DNA of 64,000 nt. Source: Endocalyx cinctus. Lineage: Eukaryota; Ascomycota; Sordariomycetes; Amphisphaeriales; Apiosporaceae. The notes beneath the pieces are model-generated. The model did not search any database and was not told where the DNA came from. It saw only the letters and a list, made by a program, of their open reading frames with translations. The stretch spans positions 1,860,001 through 1,924,000 of the forward strand of contig BCKC01000009.1 of assembly GCA_001600455.1 (NCBI GenBank), in the 5' to 3' direction. Below, in pieces: positions 56,642 to 64,000 of the stretch. Position numbers and translations under genes: made by a program. Every line of letters starts with the position of its first letter. Positions within the stretch are counted from its first letter, which is position 1.

Positions 56642-57471
56642 CTATTTCGAAACAGCACCCTTGACCTTCTCGGCGGCGTCGACAACCTTCGTTTTCGCCT
56701 CGTCCACAGCGCCCGTGACACCGGCCTGCTCTTTACCTCCCCAGTGGTGCCATTGCAGGAATCGGTAGCCTTGTATCAACTGCGAGCCTTCGTTGATGAA
56801 GTGGCAGGCAAAGAGGAGATAGTTCTTCGGCGTCACGGCTAGGGAGTATCTCATGAAGGTTGCGGAGTAGATAACGAGGGAAAATGTCATAGGACCGGAG
56901 ATGCTGCATGAACAGATGGCATTAGTTTTTGGAAAATAAGGTCCGATGGGGACTGATCTCGATCTGTTGTGTGGAATGCCCGAGGATGATTGCTGGGAAG
57001 AGATAGTAACTCACAGATCGGGTGATTTCTGAGCATCAGCGATGGCGGCAACGGGAATGCCAAAATTCGACACGGGGCCCCAGAAATCTGAAGTAAATCA
57101 ATCATATAAGTCAGTTACAGGTCCTCCCAGCAGTAGTCTCAATTATTTTAATAGTTCATGTTTGCGACGCCAAACAACTCAATATCTCAAAGGCGCCCAA
57201 ACGCCATCTGAGATCCCGATTTTGTTCAGACATCTTCCACACAATAATCTTGTAATAATATATATATATATACGCATATCTATCTCCTCACTCGTAATTA
57301 TCCATCGAGTAGATGTTTTTGGAGTCGAAGAAAAAAATTCGGATGTCACGGGGAAGGTCCGCTTATCGGAAGGGTAGAAGATTATAATTTTCACGTACGC
57401 GTTGAACATATGTAGTTCGTGGTCGGATTCGACCGGATCTTGGCGTTTAACGCTTTTACGAAGGCGGCCAT
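56642..57471 (-). CDS. mpc1: Mitochondrial pyruvate carrier subunit 1
   Basis: An inner-membrane subunit that pairs with MPC2/3 to import pyruvate into mitochondria. Three exons, 57471-57399, 57087-57015 and 56903-56642, join in phase to 135 aa. The first exon encodes [18 protein letters not shown] and, across a 311-nt intron, joins [18 protein letters not shown], the family signature. [21 protein letters not shown] and [20 protein letters not shown] are the two membrane helices; [11 protein letters not shown] ends the core. A charged Ala/Lys-rich tail ([20 protein letters not shown]) extends beyond the yeast protein. The ORF spanning 57179-57655 in another frame covers exon 1 only by accident. 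Function links it to the pyruvate carboxylase gene 5 kb away, although shared regulation is speculation. Confidence 0.92.
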
Positions 57472-58176
57472 GTCGGATAATCTCGTAGACGAAGTTCAAT
57501 TGGGCTCTGAGGTAGACGTTGAGCGTTATCTTTGCTTCGCGCGGATGCTGACGAGGAATCTGAGGTGAAGAGGTTTTGATTATCGGAGCGATACGGAGTG
57601 CCGCAAGCTTATAGAATTTTTGGTATGGGGACCTGGCGATTTTAGTTAGCCTCAAAATCAGTTTCAGCTGATAGCAACTGAAATTGTATCTTATAAATGA
57701 ATATGCAACTAAACAGAATATATATATTTTGAGGTTGTCTTCTGGTCATATACACTGGTGACTGGCAGACTGGCAGCAGTTATACCTTAATACAAATCGA
57801 AAATAGACCAGTTTGGCAATTTAGCATACTTTTATTCCCCTTGGTTAAATTATCGAGAAGAGTATTGAGAATTAGGAGTAGCAGAACAGTAGCTAGAAGT
57901 GAGAAGCCACAGTCTGTGATGGAACCAGAGTCACTAGCCGAATAGTACAGCATCACGGCTTATAATAACATCAGAGTCTGCGTGTCTGGCCAAACAATTT
58001 CAATTGTCATGGCCCATGATTTGTTGTCTGTTTACAATGCAGTTCGCCATTTAAGTATGCCGTGTCATGTCCATAGCTCAGTCAACGTTCCTAAACGCCC
58101 ATGGGTATTCCAGCCCACCATACACGCTGCTCCATTTTCTGTCGAAAACCGGTCCATCCTAACCTCTCCTCGCTTA
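57472..58176. other. Intergenic between mpc1 and SmB
   Basis: The MPC1 promoter and the 3' region of the SmB gene; both genes are on the minus strand. A small inverted repeat (TTTCAGCTGATAGCAACTGAAA) lies at about 57662-57683. No gene seen. Confidence 0.5.
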
Positions 58177-59134
58177 CTACCGTCGCGGCGGGGGGTTGAA
58201 GCCTGGTGCTCCACCCCCGGGAAATCCAGGTGGAAATTGTGTGTTCTGGCCAAAACCAGGAGGGAAGTTTCCGGGAGGAAAGCCGGGAGGAGCTATATAT
58301 TTGGTCAGCAACTTGTTTGCTTTTTGGATTGTTCTCTGCACTGAACGCGGGAGATAGGTTTGAGACTTACGGGCGCCACGTCCTGAGAAACCAGGAGCAC
58401 CACCACCAAACTGAGGCACAAAGGGGGGAGGAACGGCACCTCCACCTACACCCGCAGCAGGTCCCTATAGAAGACATTAGTTTCCAAATACAACAACCAA
58501 TGTATTAAGTATCTTCTTTACTCACAGAAAGAGATGAAGGAGCTGCACCACGTCCAGCAGCGCGAGAGACACCGGGACCAGATGCTAGGCCAGTTGGAAG
58601 ACCACCAGGAGCGCTCTTTCCAAGTCGTGTGCTAGGATCGGCAGGGGGGGCTGATTCGACCGATAAGGACACAATATGCGCACCACGAACGATTGTCAAT
58701 CCTAGGGTTCGCTTCTCCTCTTTCTCGATTATCTGTGTTGCGGAGCTAGAAGCGCCAGGAGCAGAGGGTTTGTTTTGTTTCTGTTTAACGCGTCGAAATT
58801 CTTCGGTATCGGCGAGAACAAGGTTCATATGCTATTTCAATAATATTAGTATTCTACATGTGTATGAACGTGCTAAGATTATGAGAGCATACCTTATCGA
58901 AAGCGAGCATCTGACCGGTCATTTGGCGTCCATCTACCAGTGTGACACGCATCACATAGTTGATCTATCAGATTTGTTAGTAAGTTAACAAGTGGCAAGT
59001 ACATAATTGTGTCGAAGTTCTCATACGTAACCAGCCTAGTAAAATCCTTTCAGTCAGCCTATAATGTCAACATGGAAAGCAATGAAGCATCGGGAGGGTG
59101 TTTGACTAACCATTTTGCCCTGTTTGTTTGCCAT
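58177..59134 (-). CDS. smb1: Small nuclear ribonucleoprotein SmB/B' (spliceosome core)
   Basis: A core Sm-ring protein of the U1, U2, U4 and U5 snRNPs. Five exons, 59134-59111, 58964-58893, 58831-58526, 58464-58371 and 58292-58177, join in phase to 203 aa. Exon 1 is only 24 nt (MANKQGKM). Sm motif 1 is INYVMRVTLVDGRQMTGQML and continues FDKHMNLVLADTEEFRR. Sm motif 2 is GLTIVRGAHIVSLSVESAPP. The C-terminal tail is Gly/Pro-rich with PPGFPPG repeats and a final PPPRR, as is usual for SmB; arginines in RG contexts may be methylated. It shares a 571-bp divergent promoter region with RPL11. Confidence 0.93.
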
Positions 59135-59705
59135 CTTTGCGACAAGGAGCTCCACCGGAGCTTTTCAGCGTTGTAAAGATATTTCTTCGGTATGTATTGA
59201 ATTTAAGCGTGACTAAATGACAAGAGTCAAAATAATTGATGAGAGGTTTGAATGTTTTATTCCGAAGAAATTTGGTTTATCGACAATGTCGGAAATAGGT
59301 CAGAACTTTTGACAATGCAAGGCTGAAAGGTCTCAAGCTTGACTTACTTGAATTGCTTTGCTTGAAGTGGACCAATGTAAGGTAATAGGCTAGAATCTCA
59401 TTTGGATAAAAGAAAGTAAATATTTAAGACCCACTTAGCTACTCGATAAGCCTTATCGCCTTAACTGTATCACTCTTTTCGTACCCCACCAAACTACTTT
59501 TCATATCAGCCACGCTTCAATACGCCACAGCCACAAAAGCTTGGAGAAGTACACTAGGGTTGGAAACCCTTTAGAAATCAATTTAATCGAATTGAATTTC
59601 GTGCTAAATATTTCCTACATCTTTGATAAAATTTGGAGAATCAAGTCAACCTCCTTCCACAGTCATTTCTATAGTCAACAATACTAACCATCAACAGCCA
59701 TCATC
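59135..59705. promoter_or_regulatory. Bidirectional promoter region of SmB and RPL11
   Basis: SmB (minus) and RPL11 (plus) diverge from this interval. The inverted motif TAGGGTTGGAAACCCT at 59555-59570, about 135 bp before the RPL11 ATG, resembles a pair of telobox half-sites (AGGGTT/AACCCT), known in ribosomal-protein promoters of several fungi through Tbf1-type factors. No TATA box stands out. Confidence 0.5.
59555..59570. promoter_or_regulatory. Inverted telobox-like motif
   Basis: AGGGTT and AACCCT are separated by three bases in the RPL11 promoter. Binding by a TTAGGG-repeat factor is inference. Confidence 0.35.
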
Positions 59706-60383
59706 ATGGTACGTTTATAATCTAAATTCAACAGTAATATAATTCAATTATAGTAATTGATCACTAACATAATTCTCTTGATGTAGTCTGAGAAAGCCCA
59801 GAACCCCATGCGGGAGCTCCGCATCCAGAAGCTCGTCCTGAACATCTCCGTCGGCGAGTCTGGTGACAGATTGACCCGTGCCGCTAAGGTGTTGGAACAG
59901 TTGAGCGGTCAGACTCCTGTCTACAGTAAGTTTTCCATATTAAGAAAAGGGAAAGAAAGAAGAAGAAAAAAAGAAGGGAAATCTAACATTTTCTCCCCTT
60001 CCACAGGCAAGGCCCGTTACACCGTCCGTACCTTCGGTATCCGCCGTAACGAAAAGATCGCCGTCCACGTCACCGTCCGTGGCCCCAAGGCCGAGGAAAT
60101 TCTCGAGCGTGGCCTCAAGGTCAAGGAATACGAACTCCGCAAACGTAACTTCAGTGAGACCGGCAACTTCGGTTTCGGTATTAGCGAGCACATCGATCTC
60201 GGTATCAAGTACGACCCTGCCATCGGTATCTACGGTATGGACTTCTACTGCTGCATGACCCGCCCTGGTGAGCGTGTCGCCAAGCGACGCCGATGCAAGA
60301 GCAGCATCGGCTCCACCCACCGTATCCGCCGCGACGAGACCGTCAAATGGTTCAAGTCGCGCTTCGACGGTATCGTCCGATAA
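59706..60383 (+). CDS. rpl11: 60S ribosomal protein uL5 (RPL11)
   Basis: A large-subunit ribosomal protein that binds 5S rRNA. Exon 1 contributes only the ATG (59706-59708). Exons 59787-59925 and 60007-60383 complete 172 aa. The protein begins [17 protein letters not shown] and includes [40 protein letters not shown] and [17 protein letters not shown], all near-invariant in eukaryotic uL5. It ends [12 protein letters not shown]. Codon use is strongly biased to C-ending codons, as expected for a highly expressed gene. An intron directly after the start codon is common in fungal ribosomal-protein genes. Confidence 0.97.
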
Positions 60384-61878
60384 ATAAATGCGAAGGTTTC
60401 TGCATAATATTTTCCCGCTTTGCGACGATTATGGGAAGGAAAAGAACATTTTAAATGGCGTTGATGGGTTGGCATGGCAATTGTTTAAGGGCGGATCTGG
60501 GACACGATCATATAAAAAGAGCATTCATGGACTATGTATCTACTGAACTTGTTGATGAGCTTTCGCTCATTACTTCTCAGCTAGACTTGAATCCCAAGTC
60601 AGCTACGGCCTCAGAGACCGACCGGCGCGCCCTTGCCGGCTTCCTACACTATCATCAATCCGACAATTGTGATAATCATGATTCTGGCCTCTCTATACAT
60701 ACAAAGCGTGACAAGGGCAACATCGAGCCATGGTGCTTTTTGGCATTATGAGTACTATGAGCCCTTCGAGTTCTTGAAAATTAATTCCGAGGACTGGTTG
60801 CTTTTTCATTTTATCTAATTTCCGTGGGGTGATATTGTAGCTTACGTACGAAAACCTTCCCCTGAAGGACACTCAGAATTTTTTATTATTTGTAGAGATG
60901 ACTCGGGTTGACAACAGGAGTAGCATCTCCTTAAGTAGTCAAGTCAACCGATGATACTTTTCTGCCAAATCTATCGTCTGCCCTCAGCATAAAACTAATA
61001 TCTATTCTATCTTTGTAGGATCTTTAACATGACTGTATCGGCAGGGTGCTTCCGAGGCAGAGAAATTATTATCAAACTTCGACAGTGAGTGACTTTCAAG
61101 ATCATGGGGGTATCTGAATCTTCACATTTTGTAAACTCCATGTGAATCATCAGTATGTAGACAGAAGAACCGATGTTGGGAACACCGTTTTAGGGTTGGT
61201 TGACATAACCCAGCTCATACAGCCTCGTCCTCTTTAATGAAACCCCTACTTGACAAGTTGATTCTGACCTGATGAATATACTTCACATGCGTATTGATGG
61301 TATAATATGCAACGGAGCAGAGAACCTTCGGCGCAATTTCCACTACTTATTACGTCGCCGTTGTAAGCACAGCTCGGAATCCAATCATTTCTCCCATATT
61401 TCTACAGAGGGAAAATACTAAATAGAGACCGAGTTCCTGAACGAGAGTGTTTTCAACTTATCTAGATGAAAACGCAAACTGCCTTAGGTAGGTTCTAATC
61501 CAAAGACTCGAAGACAAGAAAAAGGAGGCTGGGCCAGGGCATAATGCTAAGAGCCATGTTATAAATTTTATTATCGCCCGTCGACACAGCCTTTGGGATG
61601 TGCTGGTTCGTGTCCTTGCACAGTTACATACTTAGCCATTATATTAGCCAACCCCCTTGCGTGGTTTTGGTGGTCGTGAGAATCCAACTGATTGTTCAAT
61701 ATTATCCGCACCCATATCTTGTCACATCCCCTACACGCCTACTGCCGCCTGCTTTCGCGCTCTGGCTCCTCCGGTGAACTTGGTATCAACCTTTCTAATG
61801 TTTAGAAATATTGAGAAAGAAATACATCAATATACTCTCCACTTCTCTCCATACCTCCCAACTGTACTCATTTTCAGC
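60384..61878. other. Intergenic, no gene seen
   Basis: Short ORFs at 60455-60818 (plus) have no recognised domain; part of this is the RPL11 3' UTR. The right end would be the promoter of the monooxygenase pseudogene. Confidence 0.45.
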
Positions 61879-63387
61879 ATGGCAAAATCTGTACTAATTG
61901 TAAGTTGCTCTTCAGAGATCTAATTCTTCTAGCTACATATCTAATTTACACTCATAACATCTAGGTTGGTGGCTCCCTTACCGGGCTTATGCAGTAAGGC
62001 ATATCTCAAGTTTTATTCTCTGTCACCATGAAATGTTTGCTGAGCCAGCCCTCGGGCTCTCGTGCCTATCCATATTTTTTTTTTTTTTTGTCGATTAAGC
62101 GGCTACATGTTAAGCTGTGTTCTCGCGTAGTGGCATCCAGCATAAACAACGGGGCAACAACGTGACCATCATTGAACAGGACTATAGCGAAAGATCAAGT
62201 TAAGAAGCGGGCATAGGCTTCCGGGACGCTGTAAATAGCTTTTTCAGCAAATATGACGCTATGGGTCTGCAGTTGGCAATAAAAAACCACGCGCGCCGCG
62301 TGGCGTATTACCGGCGCCCAAACGTATTTCAAGGTAAGGAATCGTTGAGCCTCACGAGCTGGGGACTCATGTATAGGTTGCTACGGGCGGATTTCGACGG
62401 CTTCGCCTCCGCCGCATGCCTAATCCCGCCAGACGCCCTCCCGGGAGCCGGCTCGGCAACGTTCCTGTCGGGCAAAAGGGTCATAGGGCTTGAATCTACC
62501 CCTGAGCAGGTCGCCGTGCGCTTCATGGACGTAGCGACAGATAAGGAGCAGTCCTTATCTGGCGATCTGCTTATCGGTGCCGACGGTATTAATTCCACCG
62601 TCCGCCGACTAGTCCGGGCTCCGACACTGGGACGTTACGCTGGTTATGTATCATGGAGGGGAACCGTCAATGAACGACTAGTATCTGAGGAAACGCGCAA
62701 GTACTTCTCAAACTGCCTGTGCTCAAACATTACCAAGAAAAGCTACCTGATAGGGTAAGTAAGTTTCACTCTGAAACAGTTCAAAAATATCGCTAAAATC
62801 GTCACGCCAGCTATATCGTGCCAACAGATGACGGGAACTTCAAGCCCGGCGAGCAGCTAATCAACTTCATCTGGTACTACAACATTGCCGACTCCTCGGC
62901 CGAGATGAACGACGTCTTCACCGACATCCACGGCAAGTATCACCGTAAGACGGACCCACGAGGGCTCCTCCACCCAGAAGTCTAGGAGCGGGTGCGGAGC
63001 GCCGCCCAAGTCGCCGACCCGTTCGCGGAGGTGCTTTCCAAAGTTCGGAGCCCGTTCGTGACCAAGATCAACGACGCCATCAGCGAAGCTTAAAGCTTCT
63101 ACGACGGGCAGGTCGTCCTCGTCGGCGACGCCTTCGCGTCCTTTCGGCCCCACGCCGCCGCCGCTACCGAGCAGGCGGCGTTTCACAGCCGTTCCCTCGA
63201 GCAGGTCTACCGGGGCGAGAAGACCTACGCGGTATGGGAGCGCGAGGCTCGCGTTTACGCGCGCCGCATGACCCTGCTTAACCGCTTGATCGGCGACTTT
63301 GGGCGCGGCGCCGTCTTCTCGCTTCTCAAGACTCTCTTTTCGTTTGCGTTCTTTTTGGTATGGCAAGGAATTCGTCGCAGCCGATGA
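61879..63387 (+). pseudogene. FAD-dependent monooxygenase pseudogene (three in-frame stops)
   Basis: Remains of a PHBH/salicylate hydroxylase-type flavoprotein monooxygenase. Exons 61879-61899, 61965-61993, 62131-62754 and 62811-63387 keep phase from ATG to a final TGA with no frameshift. MAKSVLIVGGSLTGLM is the N-terminal dinucleotide-binding motif, DLLIGADGINSTVRR is the DG motif and VVLVGDAFASFRPHAAAA is the GD motif. Three internal stops break it: TAA at 62201 (after ERSS, before EAGIGF), TAG at 62983 (PEV*ERVRSAA, where Trp is usual) and TAA at 63091 (ISEA*SFYDG). Each differs from a sense codon by one C-to-T or G-to-A change in CpA/TpG context. Splice sites are intact, so inactivation looks recent. 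Confidence 0.8.
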
Positions 63388-64000
63388 TTTTCGCAGACGG
63401 GCGACAGAAAACTCGTATGGTTTGACGATGGCACGCACTTAGATCATTACAGCCGGCCGGGGAACAGCCGATAGACACATGCACATTGCATAATGGTCAA
63501 TTTTGTTTCCAGCTACATTGATATCATTTCTTCGACCGGTAGTATTTCATAAATAAATGGATTGGTGATCAGGCTTATCATGCTGCTGGTTTCCCGTGAT
63601 AATTTCACCATTTTTCTAAATCGCATATAGCTCCCTCCTCGGTTATATTCGTGAAGTTTGGGTATATGGATTGACCCTTACTTGTAAGATTGTCAAACGC
63701 TCAGCGGAGTATCCTGCAACATATAGAATATTATCTTTTTATTATATAATAATATACTCTGTACAGAGTAATTAAACACTAAATACTCCATATTTACTTG
63801 TATGAGCCTCGTACGTATATATTTACCGAAGATCAGCTTATGGCTCACAAAAAGCCTTAAATCTTTTAATTTACGCAGTCAGACGAAGGAGGCTCTGCGG
63901 TTCTCACTGCACTGCATTTTTAAACAACACGGGGAGTGTTAGTTGCTGACTACGGAAAGCCAGAGGTTACACTGGGAAAAAAATGAAAATTTTATTACGC
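63388..64000. other. Intergenic to window end
   Basis: AT-rich DNA after the pseudogene; no gene seen. A TTATATAATAATATA stretch lies near 63740-63756. Confidence 0.5.

Noticed and set aside
56577..56768. Plus-strand ORF over the MPC1 3' end
   Set aside because: Antisense shadow of the MPC1 last exon.
60455..60818. Two plus ORFs after RPL11
   Set aside because: No domain; they fall in the 3' UTR and intergenic DNA.

Overview
The window is nuclear DNA of a filamentous ascomycete (Pezizomycotina; a Sordariomycete fits best, but that rank is inference). Genes are broken by short introns of about 56-160 nt with fungal GTRNGT donors, CTRAC-type branch points and AG acceptors. Intergenic DNA is AT-rich, and the gene set includes fungal-only families: Zn(II)2Cys6 regulators, a NACHT protein, But2-domain secreted proteins, and GH54 and tannase-family secreted hydrolases. 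I rebuilt exon joins by hand from splice signals, reading frame and remembered family motifs. No alignment or transcript data were used.

Layout. 0-5 kb: a solo-LTR-like repeat abutting the 3' end of a D-2-hydroxyacid dehydrogenase, then a PRISE-type epimerase/reductase. 5-8 kb: one small tail-anchored protein and repeat-rich DNA. 8-12.3 kb: a large NACHT/STAND protein. 13.6-28.6 kb: an accessory block of redox enzymes (two SDRs, an aldo/keto reductase, a BBE-type FAD oxidase) with one Zn2Cys6 regulator, plus a small nuclear-type basic protein. 29.4-31.2 kb: a fungal helical N-domain fused to a degenerate Ras-like domain. 32.6-38.5 kb: GH54 arabinofuranosidase, a 2-oxoglutarate/Fe(II) oxygenase and a secreted But2-domain protein. 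41.4-43.4 kb: an O-methyltransferase that lost its usual C-terminus beside a hairpin array and carries a solo LTR with a 5-bp target-site duplication in its promoter. 44.3-46.4 kb: a tannase/feruloyl-esterase gene with one unresolved splice phase.

46.8-60.4 kb is a housekeeping block: pyruvate carboxylase (11 exons, including 8- and 12-nt micro-exons), mitochondrial pyruvate carrier MPC1, spliceosomal SmB and ribosomal protein uL5/RPL11. Pyruvate carboxylase and MPC1 both handle pyruvate at or near the mitochondrion. SmB and RPL11 diverge from a shared 571-bp promoter region. The last 2 kb hold an FAD monooxygenase pseudogene whose three in-frame stops are all explained by C-to-T type changes in CpA context.

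The strongest leads are the N-domain/Ras-like pseudo-GTPase fusion, the pyruvate carboxylase micro-exons, the collinear monooxygenase pseudogene, the four-hairpin array at 41.37-41.49 kb, the short telomere-type repeats inside introns of two neighbouring genes, and a TA-flanked GC-rich palindromic element at 7.8 kb. No tRNA, rRNA, CRISPR or complete transposon was found.
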